Positions 33,940 through 43,203 of a stretch of DNA of 64,000 nt are shown in pieces. The notes beneath the pieces were generated by a model that saw nothing but the letters and a program-made list of their open reading frames with translations, was not told where the DNA came from and made no database searches. This DNA is from Paracoccus sp. IB05 (lineage in GTDB: Bacteria > Pseudomonadota > Alphaproteobacteria > Rhodobacterales > Rhodobacteraceae): positions 124,001-188,000 of the forward strand of contig NZ_JAEFCF010000001.1 of the NCBI RefSeq assembly GCF_016405985.1, written 5' to 3'. The stretch's first letter is position 1, and each line of letters starts with the position of its first letter. Made by a program: the position numbers and the translations under genes.

Positions 33940-34575
33940 TCAGCCGACGATGGTCGCCTCGGTCGCGGCGCGCAGCTCGGCCTCGCTGATGCCCGGGGCG
34001 CATTCGACGATCTTCAGCCCGCCCGGCACCACATCCAGCACCCCAAGGTTCGAGATGATGCGGTCGACCACCGATTTGCCGGTCAAAGGCAGGGTGCAGG
34101 CTTTCAGCACTTTCGACTCGCCCGCCTTATTGGTGTGGTCCATCACCACGACCACCCGGCCCACGCCCGCGACAAGGTCCATCGCGCCGCCCATGCCCTT
34201 CACAAGCTTGCCCGGGATCATCCAATTGGCGAGATCGCCGTTTTCCGCGACCTCCATCGCGCCAAGGATCGCCATGGCGATCTTGCCGCCACGGATCATC
34301 GCGAAGCTGGTGGCGCTGTCGAAAAACGCGGTTTGCGGCAGTTCGGTGATGGTCTGCTTGCCGGCATTGATCAGATCGGCGTCTTCCTCGCCCTCAAACG
34401 GGAAGGGGCCCATGCCGAGCATGCCGTTTTCCGATTGCAGCGTGACCTCGACACCCTCGGGGATGTAATTCGCGACGAGCGTCGGAATGCCGATGCCGAG
34501 GTTCACATACCAGCCGTCCTGGAGTTCCTGCGCCGCACGGGCGGCCATTTGGTTACGATCCCAGCCAGCCATCAT
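33940..34575 (-). CDS. scoB: 3-oxoacid CoA-transferase subunit B
   Basis: A 211-residue family I CoA-transferase beta subunit. The catalytic Glu lies in [17 protein letters not shown] (about residue 50), and [20 protein letters not shown] and [16 protein letters not shown] are family hallmarks. With subunit A it moves CoA from succinyl-CoA to acetoacetate or a related 3-oxoacid. Its ATG overlaps the subunit A stop (ATGA). Confidence 0.92.
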   Translation of the reverse strand: MMAGWDRNQMAARAAQELQDGWYVNLGIGIPTLVANYIPEGVEVTLQSENGMLGMGPFPFEGEEDADLINAGKQTITELPQTAFFDSATSFAMIRGGKIAMAILGAMEVAENGDLANWMIPGKLVKGMGGAMDLVAGVGRVVVVMDHTNKAGESKVLKACTLPLTGKSVVDRIISNLGVLDVVPGGLKIVECAPGISEAELRAATEATIVG

Positions 34576-35279
34576 GCCTGCTCCTTCTGGCGCACAGTGC
34601 GTTGTTCGATCCGCTTTTCATGGGCGCCCTGCACGATCTTTGTCACATAGATGCCGGGAAGGTGGACACTGTCGGGGTCCAATGCGCCAAGCGGTACGAT
34701 TTCCTCGACCTCGGCGATGCAGACGCGGCCGCAGGTGGCGGCGGGGACATTGAAATTCCGCGCGGTCTTGCGGAAGACGAGATTGCCCGAAGGGTCGGCT
34801 TTCCAGGCTTTGACGATGGCGAGGTCGGCGACGAGGCCGCGTTCCAGGATATAGGTCTGGCCGTCGAAATCGTGATGTTCCTTGCCTTCCGCGATCACGG
34901 TGCCGACGCCGGTTTTGGTGTAGAAGCCGGGGATCCCGGCGCCGCCGGCGCGCATCCGCTCGGCAAGCGTGCCCTGCGGGTTGAATTCCAGTTCCAGCTC
35001 GCCCGAGAGATACTGGCGCATGAATTCGGCATTCTCGCCCACATAGGACGAGATCATCTTCTTCACCTGGCGGGTTTCGAGGAGTTGCCCGAGGCCGAAG
35101 CCGTCAACGCCCGCATTGTTCGAGGCGACGGTCAGCTCTCTGGTGCCCGCGTCGCGGATCGCGGCGATCAGCAGTTCCGGAATGCCACAAAGGCCAAAGC
35201 CACCGGCGGCGATCAGCATCCCGTCTTTCAGATGGCCGTCCAGCGCTTCGGCGGCGGTGTTGTATATCTTTTTTCCCAT
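34572..35279 (-). CDS. scoA: 3-oxoacid CoA-transferase subunit A
   Basis: A 235-residue alpha subunit. The glycine-rich [17 protein letters not shown] (about 21-37), [19 protein letters not shown] and [16 protein letters not shown] are typical. The ATG at 35279 follows GGAGAGGG. It forms the enzyme with ScoB and is divergent to the PAS-LuxR gene. Confidence 0.93.
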   Translation of the reverse strand: MGKKIYNTAAEALDGHLKDGMLIAAGGFGLCGIPELLIAAIRDAGTRELTVASNNAGVDGFGLGQLLETRQVKKMISSYVGENAEFMRQYLSGELELEFNPQGTLAERMRAGGAGIPGFYTKTGVGTVIAEGKEHHDFDGQTYILERGLVADLAIVKAWKADPSGNLVFRKTARNFNVPAATCGRVCIAEVEEIVPLGALDPDSVHLPGIYVTKIVQGAHEKRIEQRTVRQKEQA

Positions 35280-35383
35280 GATCCCTCTCCGGACTCTGGT
35301 CCGATCCCCGGTGATGCTGATGGATTGCAGGCCGGACCGGAATCCGTAGAAATACGTAGGTGCCCAGGTATAGAGAGACACCG

Positions 35384-35983
35384 ATGCCGTCTTCTGCCCC
35401 CGATGACCTTGCCGCCCTGGCCTTTCTGCATGCGCCGGAAGCCACGCTGGTGCTGCGCGAGCGGGTGATCCGCCGCGCCAATCTGGCGGCGGGGCGGGTG
35501 TTCGGCTGGGACCCGGGCGCGCTTGAGGGCTGTTCGATGCGGGTGCTCTACCCTGGCGAGACCGATTTCGAGCGGCTGGGCCAGCGCGCGGAAGAGGCGC
35601 TGCGGCTGAAGCCGATGATCCGCGATGAACGTTTCATGCGCCGCCAGGACGGCCAGCTGGTCTGGATGGAGGGCAGGGGGGTGACGCTGACCCCGAAAGC
35701 ACCGCATCGCCTGGCGATCTGGACCTATCGCGTGATCGAGACGGGCGCGGCGCCGGGCCTTCTGACGCCCGCCGAGATGCGGGTGGCGCGGCATATGGTC
35801 GGGGGGATGACGTCGAAAGAGATCGCGCGGGTGCTGGACTGCTCGCCCCGTACGGTCGAGGTGCACCGGGCCTCGATGATCCGCAAGCTCCGGGTCAGAA
35901 ACAGTTTCGAGCTGATCCGCAGCCTGCTGGATTCCGGGGCGGCGCCGGTCGAGGCGGGATCAGAGGGCGGCCCTGAATCGTAA
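35384..35983 (+). CDS. PAS-LuxR transcriptional regulator
   Basis: A 199-residue protein with an N-terminal PAS-like domain (about 10-115, with ANLAAGRVFGWDPGALEG and MRRQDGQLVWMEGRG) and a C-terminal LuxR helix-turn-helix (about 130-185: LLTPAEMRVARHMVGGMTSK, then EIARVLDCSPRTVEVHRASM). It is divergent from scoAB and may control it; no receiver Asp is seen, so sensing would be by the PAS domain. The start at 35384 follows AGAGAGACA. Confidence 0.82.
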   Translation: MPSSAPDDLAALAFLHAPEATLVLRERVIRRANLAAGRVFGWDPGALEGCSMRVLYPGETDFERLGQRAEEALRLKPMIRDERFMRRQDGQLVWMEGRGVTLTPKAPHRLAIWTYRVIETGAAPGLLTPAEMRVARHMVGGMTSKEIARVLDCSPRTVEVHRASMIRKLRVRNSFELIRSLLDSGAAPVEAGSEGGPES

Positions 35984-36133
35984 GAACAGTCCGGCCTGGC
36001 TGGAAATCGCGAGCCTGGGCCAAGCCTTGTTGCGATGGTCCTTCACCGCGCCTTCGCTGATTGCCAGGCGCAAAGCCAAGGCGGGGGCGATCTTTGGCGA
36101 TGTCTTCATCGACACAAATGTCAGGGCGCGTCG
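35960..36133 (-). pseudogene. LuxR-type helix-turn-helix remnant
   Basis: On the minus strand, convergent with the PAS-LuxR gene, the frame ending at 35960 reads ALALRLAISEGAVKDHRNKA, then RLAISSQAGLFLRF. This looks like the recognition helix of a LuxR regulator (consensus A-x-x-L-x-I-S-E-x-T-V-K-x-H-R), but the first helix is degraded (KTSPKIAP for SNKEIA) and no complete gene surrounds it. It is probably a decayed fragment. Confidence 0.4.
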
Positions 36134-36277
36134 CGGCGAGGCTGAGGCCAGGCGCCGCCATGTCACCGCCTGGGAGCCGGAGCGCAGTTCCGGGTTGGTC
36201 GGACCCTTCTGCGCGCCCTCTTGCGCCAGCGGCGCTTTCTGGCATCTGATCAGGCAACAGTCTGACAGGAGTTGCCG

Positions 36278-37336
36278 ATGCCCGTGGTGCCGAAGAACTG
36301 GTTCATGCCCGCCGAGACCGCCCCCCAGGACCGGATCTGGATGGCTTTCCCGCGCGAAAGTGCCACGCTGGGCGAGGGCATGGTCGCGCGTGAGGCGGGC
36401 TATCGCGCCTGGGCCGATGTCGCATTGGCGATTGCGCCGTTTCAGCCGGTGACGATGATCGTCGATCCGACCGAGACCGCACGGGCGAAGGCGATGCTTG
36501 GCTCGGCCGTTGAGCTGGTCGAGCGCCCCATTGAGCATTTCTGGACCCGTGATTCCGGCCCGACTTTCGTGCAGGCGGCGGATGGGTCTATTGCGGCGGT
36601 CGATTGGATGTATAACGCCTGGGGCTCTGATGACCCGGCGGAATGGCAGAATGACCGGGGCCTCGCGCGCTTTATCGCCGGGCTGGCCGGGGTGCCGGTG
36701 GTGTCATCCCTGCTGGTCAATGAGGGCGGCGGCATCCATGTCGATGGCGAGGGCACCATGTTCGCGACGGAGACGGTGCAGCTGGATCCGCGCCGCAATC
36801 CTCTGGCCGAGCGCTCGCGGGTCGAGGCGGAATTCGCGCGCACGCTGGGCGTTGAAAAGGTGATCTGGCTGCCGCAGGGGCTCACGGGCGATTACTGGGA
36901 GTTCGGCACCAATGGCCATGTCGATATCGTTGCGACTTTCCCGAGCCCCGGCAAGGTGCTGCTGCATGATCAGCGCAATCCGGGCCATCCGGATCACAAG
37001 GTGATGGCCGATATCCGCGCGATCCTGGAGGGCGCGATGGATGCGAAGGGGCGCCGGCTTGAGATCATCGACGTGCCCGCGCCCGAAACCATTACGGACG
37101 CGCATGGGTTCAACGACTGGTCTTATATCAACCATCTGGTGCTGAATGGTGCCGTCATTGCCTGTGGCTTTGGCGAGCCGCGTGCCGATGCTGAGGCGGC
37201 TGAGATCCTTGGCGCGGCCTATCCCGGGCGCAAAGTGGTGACGGTCGATGCCCGCGAGATCTTTGCGCGCGGCGGCGGGGTGCATTGCATCACGCAACAC
37301 CAGCCCGCCGCCCTTCAGGCCCCGGCACGGGCATGA
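36278..37336 (+). CDS. aguA: Agmatine deiminase
   Basis: A 352-residue guanidine-group-modifying (PAD_porph) enzyme that converts agmatine to N-carbamoylputrescine. Visible are IEHFWTRDSGPTFV (about 86-99), NEGGGIHVDGEGTMFATE, LTGDYWEFGTNGHVDIVATF with a catalytic His-Val-Asp, and the catalytic Cys near the C-terminus in GGGVHCITQHQPA. AGGAG precedes the ATG. It overlaps the amidase gene by 4 bases, suggesting linked nitrogen release from guanidino or amide compounds. Confidence 0.9.
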   Translation: MPVVPKNWFMPAETAPQDRIWMAFPRESATLGEGMVAREAGYRAWADVALAIAPFQPVTMIVDPTETARAKAMLGSAVELVERPIEHFWTRDSGPTFVQAADGSIAAVDWMYNAWGSDDPAEWQNDRGLARFIAGLAGVPVVSSLLVNEGGGIHVDGEGTMFATETVQLDPRRNPLAERSRVEAEFARTLGVEKVIWLPQGLTGDYWEFGTNGHVDIVATFPSPGKVLLHDQRNPGHPDHKVMADIRAILEGAMDAKGRRLEIIDVPAPETITDAHGFNDWSYINHLVLNGAVIACGFGEPRADAEAAEILGAAYPGRKVVTVDAREIFARGGGVHCITQHQPAALQAPARA

Positions 37337-39303
37337 ACCTCCACGGCGCGAGCATTGCCGACCTGCGGGCGGGTCTTGAGGCTGGCAAGGTCACCTCGGT
37401 TGCACTGGTCGCAGGGTATCTGCGCCGCATCGCTGCCTATGACCGCAGCGGCATTTGTCTGAATGCCGTGCCGGTGCTGAACCCCGCGATGTTTGACGAG
37501 GCCCGCGCCTCTGATCTGCGCCGCGCGCGCGGCGAGACACTCGGGCCGCTCGACGGCATCCCCTATACCGCCAAGGACAGTTACAAGGTCAAAGGCCTGA
37601 CGGTCGCGGCAGGCTCGCCCGCCTTTCGGGATCTGGTCGCGGGGGATGATGCTTTCGCGATCCGGCGGCTGCGGGCAGCAGGGGCGGTGCTGATCGGGCT
37701 GACCAATATGCCGCCAATGGCCAATGGCGGCATGCAGCGCGGGGTTTACGGGCGGGCGGAATCGCCCTGGAATGCCGCTTACCTGACAGCGGCTTTTGCC
37801 TCCGGCTCGTCAAACGGGTCGGGCAGCGCGACGGCGGCCTCTTTCGCAGCCTTCGGGCTGGGCGAGGAGACCTGGTCCTCGGGCCGCGCGCCGGCGGCGA
37901 ATAACGGGCTTTGCGCGCTGACACCGTCGCGCGGGCTGATCTCGGTCCGGGGCAACTGGCCGCTGGTGCCGACGATGGATGTGGTGGTGCCACATACCCG
38001 CAGCATGGCGGATCTGCTGGAAGTGCTTGACGTGATCGTGGCCGATGATCCCGAGACGCGCGGCGATCTGTGGCGGGCGCAGGAATGGGTTGCGCTGCCG
38101 CGCCCGTCAGAGATCCGCCCGCCATCCTATCCGGCGCTGACGGCCTCGCTGACGGGCAGGCGTTTTGCGCTGCCGGCGATGTATGTGAACCAGGACGAAG
38201 AGGCCGGGACGGGGGACAGCCCGGGGATCGGCGGGCCAACCGGGCGGCGGATCGAGACCCGCGCTTCGGTCATTGCGCTGATGGACAGGGTGGTCGCGGC
38301 GCTGCGCGCGGCGGGGGCAGAGGTGGTGATCTCGGATTTCCCGCTGGTTTCCAATTACGAGGGCGACCGGAGGGGTGCGCCGAAGATCGGGACGCGGGGG
38401 TTTGTCTCGCCGGAATATCTCAGGCGAGAGATTGTCGACCTTTCGGTCTGGGCCTGGGATGATTTTCTGGCCGCCAATGGCGATCCGGGCCTCAACAGGC
38501 TGGCGCAGGTCGATGGCGCGGCGATCTTCCCGCAGCCCGACGGCGCGCTGCCCGACCGCTATACCGGCTTTGGCGATGATATTGCTGATTACCCTGCCCA
38601 TGCGCGCGCGCATCCGATCGCGGATTTCCGCGAGATCCCGCATCTGGCGGAAGGGTTCCGGGGACTTGAGGAAACCCGAAAGCGCGATCTGGAAGACTGG
38701 ATGGACAGGCATGGCTATGATGCGGTGATCTTTCCGGCGGTGGCGGATGTGGGACCGGCGGATGCCGATGTGGCCCCGGCCTCGGCGGATCTGGCCTGGC
38801 GCAATGGCACCTGGGTCGCGAATGGCAATCTCGCGATCCGGCATCTGGGTGTGCCGACGGTGACGCTTTCGATGGGGGTGATGGCGGATACCGGGATGCC
38901 GGCCGGGCTGACGCTTGCCGGCCGGGCCTGGGAGGACAGCAGGCTGCTGGCGTTTGCACGCGCGATGGAGCCGCTCCTGCCGCCGACCGGCCTCGCGCCC
39001 CGCATACCCGAATTGCCGCCGCTGCCGGTGCCGGGCCCCGCGCAGCGGCTGAAGCTGAGCGTTGCGGCAAGCGCCAGCGGGGCGGGGGAGGTGCGGCTGG
39101 AGATCCGCATCGAAACCGATGCGCCCCGGCTGCGCCTGACCGTCGATGGCGCGCAGGTGGAGCCCGTGGCAGTGCCGGATGGCTTTGCAGCCCTGGTCAT
39201 CCTGCCCGAAAACACCCATCGCCACAGCGTATATGAGCCGCCCCATGGCCCCCTGGTGATTGCCGAGACGGCGACGCTTGCGGCCTTTGTCAGCGCTGGC
39301 TGA
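37333..39303 (+). CDS. Amidase-signature family hydrolase
   Basis: A 656-residue amidase-signature enzyme, long for the family because of a C-terminal extension of about 100 residues. The catalytic Lys lies in GIPYTAKDSYKVKG (about 81). The Ser region reads SGSSNGSGSATAASFAAFGL, with EETWSSGRAPA in place of the common D-T-G-G-S-I-R-x-P; the nucleophile Ser appears kept. The substrate is unknown. The ATG overlaps the aguA stop (ATGA), so both are translated together; hydrolysis of the carbamoylputrescine product is possible but would be an inference only. Confidence 0.82.
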   Translation: MNLHGASIADLRAGLEAGKVTSVALVAGYLRRIAAYDRSGICLNAVPVLNPAMFDEARASDLRRARGETLGPLDGIPYTAKDSYKVKGLTVAAGSPAFRDLVAGDDAFAIRRLRAAGAVLIGLTNMPPMANGGMQRGVYGRAESPWNAAYLTAAFASGSSNGSGSATAASFAAFGLGEETWSSGRAPAANNGLCALTPSRGLISVRGNWPLVPTMDVVVPHTRSMADLLEVLDVIVADDPETRGDLWRAQEWVALPRPSEIRPPSYPALTASLTGRRFALPAMYVNQDEEAGTGDSPGIGGPTGRRIETRASVIALMDRVVAALRAAGAEVVISDFPLVSNYEGDRRGAPKIGTRGFVSPEYLRREIVDLSVWAWDDFLAANGDPGLNRLAQVDGAAIFPQPDGALPDRYTGFGDDIADYPAHARAHPIADFREIPHLAEGFRGLEETRKRDLEDWMDRHGYDAVIFPAVADVGPADADVAPASADLAWRNGTWVANGNLAIRHLGVPTVTLSMGVMADTGMPAGLTLAGRAWEDSRLLAFARAMEPLLPPTGLAPRIPELPPLPVPGPAQRLKLSVAASASGAGEVRLEIRIETDAPRLRLTVDGAQVEPVAVPDGFAALVILPENTHRHSVYEPPHGPLVIAETATLAAFVSAG

Positions 39304-39389
39304 AAGCGCCACTTTTTCAGGAAAATCAGCCTGGCCGGACTGCGAATAGCATTTTGGTCAGAATTACGGTTTTCTTCTGTGATTACCGA

Positions 39390-39401
39390 TGATAATTGTC
39401 A
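39390..39401 (+). promoter_or_regulatory. Possible iron-responsive operator
   Basis: TGATAATTGTCA is a 12-bp near palindrome (one mismatched pair) about 115 bases ahead of the iron-transporter gene fbpA, in an A+T-rich stretch. It could be a Fur/RirA/Irr-type site, but no strict consensus match was made. Confidence 0.35.
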
Positions 39402-39516
39402 GGATAGATTTTGCGACAATTCGCGACAGATCCACGATCCGGCCTGTGCCGGAGATCCGGCCCATCCGCAGGCGCAGAACGCGCAGGCGGCGGGGCATAA
39501 TGGAGGAGGCCTTCTG

Positions 39517-40512
39517 ATGACATTCGCGCCCGGAAAATTTGCGGCTGGCATTGCGCTTGCGCTCGGGATCGGCTCGATGGCGGCGGCGGATACGCTGACC
39601 ATCTATTCCGGCCGCGGCGAGGCGCTGGTTGCGCCGCTGATCGCACAATTCGAGGCAGAGACCGGCATCAAGACTGATGTGCGTTACGGCTCGACCTCGG
39701 AAATGGCGGCCTTGCTGCAGGAAGAGGGTGCCAACAGCCCGGCCGATCTGTTCTGGGCCCAGGATGCCGGCGCGCTTGGTGCTCTGGCCCCGGTCTTCGC
39801 AGAGCTGGCGGCGGGCGAGAATGAAAAAGTGCTCGAGGTCTTCCGCGATCCGTCGAACAAATGGGTGGCGACATCGGGCCGGACCCGGGTGCTGGTCTAC
39901 TCGACCGAGCGGGTCGAGCCGGGTGCGCTGCCGGCGAAGATCACCGATCTGACCGATGCGAAATACAAGGGCCGCGTGGCCTGGGCGCCGACCAATGGTT
40001 CTTTCCAGGCCTTTGTCACGGCGTTCCGTCTGACCCATGGCGATGAGGCAACCAAGGCCTGGCTGGAAGGCATGATCGCCAATGACACCAAGGTTTACAA
40101 AAACAACGGCACCCAGATCGAAGCCATCGCCGCGGGCGAGGTCGATTATGGCCTTGTGAACAACTACTACCTGGGCCGCTATACCGCAAAGGATGACGCC
40201 TTCCCGGTCGATCAGGCGCATTTCGAAGCCGGTGATATCGGCAACCTGGTGCTGGTTGCGGGCGCGGGGATTGTCGGGACTTCGGCCAATAAAGAGAATG
40301 CGCAGAAGTTCATCGATTATCTGCTCTCGCCCGCCGCGCAGCAGTTCATCACGCTGCAGGGCAATGAATATCCGGTTGTCACCGGCGTGATCCCGCATGC
40401 GACGCTGGAAAGCCTTGAGGCGGTGCAGGCGATCAGCCCGAAGGTCGATGTGAACCAGATCGGTGATCTGGAAGGCACGCTCGCGCTGTTGCGTGAAGTC
40501 GGGCTGCTCTGA
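39517..40512 (+). CDS. fbpA: Iron(III) ABC transporter substrate-binding protein
   Basis: A 331-residue periplasmic binding protein of the FbpA/FutA class. The signal peptide ends near MAAADTLTIYSGRGEALVAP. The iron-binding tyrosine pair lies in VDYGLVNNYYLGRYT (about 212-226). A strong GGAGGAGG site precedes the ATG at 39517. It heads fbpA-fbpB-fbpC. Confidence 0.9.
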   Translation: MTFAPGKFAAGIALALGIGSMAAADTLTIYSGRGEALVAPLIAQFEAETGIKTDVRYGSTSEMAALLQEEGANSPADLFWAQDAGALGALAPVFAELAAGENEKVLEVFRDPSNKWVATSGRTRVLVYSTERVEPGALPAKITDLTDAKYKGRVAWAPTNGSFQAFVTAFRLTHGDEATKAWLEGMIANDTKVYKNNGTQIEAIAAGEVDYGLVNNYYLGRYTAKDDAFPVDQAHFEAGDIGNLVLVAGAGIVGTSANKENAQKFIDYLLSPAAQQFITLQGNEYPVVTGVIPHATLESLEAVQAISPKVDVNQIGDLEGTLALLREVGLL

Positions 40513-40514
40513 GC

Positions 40515-42125
40515 TTGACGGGCATCGCGACATCATCAGGGCGGGCGGGGCGCAGGCCTCGCCCGCCGCTTGCCTTGCTGCTTGCAGCGGGGCTTGTGGG
40601 CGTCGGCACCTGTCTGCCGGCGCTTTATCTGGTGATCCGCGCCTTCGGGGCCGAGCCGGCGCAACTGGCGGAGATCGTCTTCCGGTCGCGCAATCTGCTG
40701 CTTTTGGGCAATACACTTTCGCTGGTGGCGCTGGTGCTGGCGATCGGCACGCTGATCGCGCTTCCCATGGCCTGGCTGGTGACGCGCAGCGATCTGCGGG
40801 CGAAAGGGCTCGTCACATTTCTGATGGCGCTGCCGCTGGCGGTGCCGGGCTATGTGATGGCCTATGCGCTTTTGGGACTGTCGGGATATTACGGATTTGC
40901 GCGGGAATGGTTCGGGGTCTCGCTGCCGCCCCTGCACGGGCTTTGGGGGGCGGCTCTGTCGCTCGCGCTTTACACTTTCCCCTATATTTTCCTGAACCTG
41001 CGCGCAGCGTTTCTGGGGATGGATCCGGGGCTTGAGGAAAGCGCGGCCTCGCTGGGCCGCTCGCGGTCCGAGGTCTTGCGCCATATCGTGCTGCCGCAGC
41101 TCTGGCCGGCGCTGGTCTCGGCCTGGCTGGTCGTGGGGCTTTATGTGATCGGCGATTTCGGAGCCATCGCGCTGATGCGCTATGAGGTGTTTTCCTACGC
41201 GATTTACACGCAATATGCCGGGGCTTTCGACCGGACCTATGCCGCCTGGCTTTCGCTGATGCTTTTGGGCGTGGCGGGCCTGGCGCTTTATGCGCAGGCG
41301 CGGCTGACGCGGAGCCGCCGCTTTGCCCGGGTCGGGACCGGGGTGCAGCGGCGCGGGGTTCCGGTGCGGCTGGGTCTTTGGGCGGTTGCCGCCTGGGGCT
41401 GGGTCGTTCTGGTAAGCCTCGCTGCGCTCGGATTGCCTTTGGCGGTGCTGGGGCACTGGATGCGGCGCGGGATTGGCGAAATCGACTGGGCGATGCTGGG
41501 GCAGGCGGCGCTGAATTCGGGTCTGGCGGCGGCGGTGGTCGCCGGGCTGACGGTCGCGCTGGCGCTGCCGGTGGTTTTGCTGACGCTGCGCTGGCCCGGC
41601 TGGTTTGCCAGTGTGACCGACCGGCTGGCCTGGATGGGCTATGCGACGCCGCCGCTGGCCTTTGGCCTTGCGATGGTGTTCTTCACCCTTGCGGTCATTC
41701 CCTTTGCCTATCAGAGCCATGGTGTCCTGATCTTCGCCTGGGTGATGACCTTCCTCGCGCTGGCGCTCGGGCCTTTGCGGCTGGCGCTGATGCAGATCGG
41801 GACCAGGCCGGAAGAGGCGGCGCGCGCGCTCGGGGTCTCGCCGTTCCGGGCTTTTGCGCGCGTGACGCTGCCGCGTCTGAAAGGCCCGATGGTCGCGGCG
41901 GGCCTTCTGGTCTTTATCGCCGTGGTCAAGGAATTGCCGCTGAACTGGATGCTGGCGCCCACCGGCTGGCGCAGCCTTTCGACCACGGTCTTTGGCCGCA
42001 CCGTCGAGGGCATGATGACCGAGGCCGCGCCATTCGCGCTTGCGATCATCCTGTTCTCGGCGTTTTTCGTCGGGCTGATCCTGAAATATGAAGGCGCCGG
42101 ACGTAAGGAATTGGGAAGAAGATGA
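40515..42125 (+). CDS. fbpB: Iron(III) ABC transporter permease, fused double domain
   Basis: A 536-residue permease made of two homologous halves with about 12 membrane segments. The EAA-like loops are ESAASLGRSRSEVLRHIVLP (about 174-194) and EAARALGVSPFRAFARVTLP (about 435-455). It starts with TTG at 40515, three bases after the fbpA stop; no ATG is available near the right place, so the start is less certain than the frame. It shares a 4-base overlap with fbpC. Confidence 0.88.
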   Translation: MTGIATSSGRAGRRPRPPLALLLAAGLVGVGTCLPALYLVIRAFGAEPAQLAEIVFRSRNLLLLGNTLSLVALVLAIGTLIALPMAWLVTRSDLRAKGLVTFLMALPLAVPGYVMAYALLGLSGYYGFAREWFGVSLPPLHGLWGAALSLALYTFPYIFLNLRAAFLGMDPGLEESAASLGRSRSEVLRHIVLPQLWPALVSAWLVVGLYVIGDFGAIALMRYEVFSYAIYTQYAGAFDRTYAAWLSLMLLGVAGLALYAQARLTRSRRFARVGTGVQRRGVPVRLGLWAVAAWGWVVLVSLAALGLPLAVLGHWMRRGIGEIDWAMLGQAALNSGLAAAVVAGLTVALALPVVLLTLRWPGWFASVTDRLAWMGYATPPLAFGLAMVFFTLAVIPFAYQSHGVLIFAWVMTFLALALGPLRLALMQIGTRPEEAARALGVSPFRAFARVTLPRLKGPMVAAGLLVFIAVVKELPLNWMLAPTGWRSLSTTVFGRTVEGMMTEAAPFALAIILFSAFFVGLILKYEGAGRKELGRR

Positions 42126-43135
42126 CGGTTGAGCCCCTGCTGTCGCTTTCACATCTGAGCCGGTCTTTTGGCGCGGGCCAGGCCGTGGTCGATGATCTGT
42201 CACTGGATCTGGCCGCGGGCGAGATCCTTGCGCTGATCGGGCCTTCGGGCTGTGGCAAGACCACGACGCTCCGGATGGTTGCGGGGTTCGAGACCCCGGA
42301 CCGGGGCCAGATCCGGCTGGCGGGGCGCGATATCACCGCGATTGCGCCGGAAAAGCGCTGCATCGGCATGGTGTTCCAGGACTATGCGCTTTTCCCGCAT
42401 ATGACCGTGGCGCAGAATGTGGCTTTTGGCGCCGCAGACCGGGCGTCCGCTACGGCGCAGCGCTTCCTCGATATGGTCGGGCTGGGCGATTTCGGGGCGC
42501 GTTACCCCGATGAGCTTTCCGGCGGCCAGCAGCAGCGCGTGGCGCTGGCACGCAGCTTTGCCGCCGCGCCGGCGGTGATCCTGCTGGATGAGCCGTTCTC
42601 GAACCTTGATGCCGCGCTGCGCGCCCGCACAAGGCGCGAGATCCGGGCGCTGTTGAAGGCGAGCGGCATCGGTATCCTCTTCGTCACCCATGACCAGGAA
42701 GAGGCGCTCAGTTTCGCCGACCGCGTCGCAGTGATGAAAGACGGGCGCCTGTTGCAATGTGGCCCGGCGGCTGAGGTCTATGACCGCCCCGCCGATCCCT
42801 TTGTCGCGGGGTTTCTGGGCCGCACCAATCTGATCACCGGCGAGGCGCGGGGCGAGAGTTGCGAAACCGTGCTGGGCCGGATCGCGCTGGAACGCCCGGC
42901 CAGCGGACCGATCGGCTTCTCGCTGCGTCCGGAACAGATCACTATTCGCGAGGCCGGGGCAGGCGAGGCCGCCCGGGGCCGCGTCACCTCGGTCGAATTC
43001 AAGGGGCATGATCTGACCTATTGGGTCGATTGCAACGGAACCGAGATCCAGGTCGATCAGATGGGCGGCCCGCGCCTGCCCGAGGGGGCTCCGGTGATGC
43101 TCTCGGTCGCGGGCAGGGTGGCGGCTTTCGGCTGA
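42122..43135 (+). CDS. fbpC: Iron(III) ABC transporter ATPase
   Basis: A 337-residue ATPase. Walker A is GPSGCGKTTT (about 40-49), Q-loop MVFQDYALFPHMTVAQN, signature LSGGQQQRVALARSFA, Walker B VILLDEPFSNLD, switch His FVTHDQEEALS, and a C-terminal TOBE-type domain (about 245-335). It energises the FbpAB porter. Confidence 0.93.
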   Translation: MTVEPLLSLSHLSRSFGAGQAVVDDLSLDLAAGEILALIGPSGCGKTTTLRMVAGFETPDRGQIRLAGRDITAIAPEKRCIGMVFQDYALFPHMTVAQNVAFGAADRASATAQRFLDMVGLGDFGARYPDELSGGQQQRVALARSFAAAPAVILLDEPFSNLDAALRARTRREIRALLKASGIGILFVTHDQEEALSFADRVAVMKDGRLLQCGPAAEVYDRPADPFVAGFLGRTNLITGEARGESCETVLGRIALERPASGPIGFSLRPEQITIREAGAGEAARGRVTSVEFKGHDLTYWVDCNGTEIQVDQMGGPRLPEGAPVMLSVAGRVAAFG

Positions 43136-43203
43136 GAGGTCTTGACCATTCGGCGCTTCGGGTCCAGGCCATATCTTTGCCCCGAAGGCTGACAGAGTGA
43201 GAC

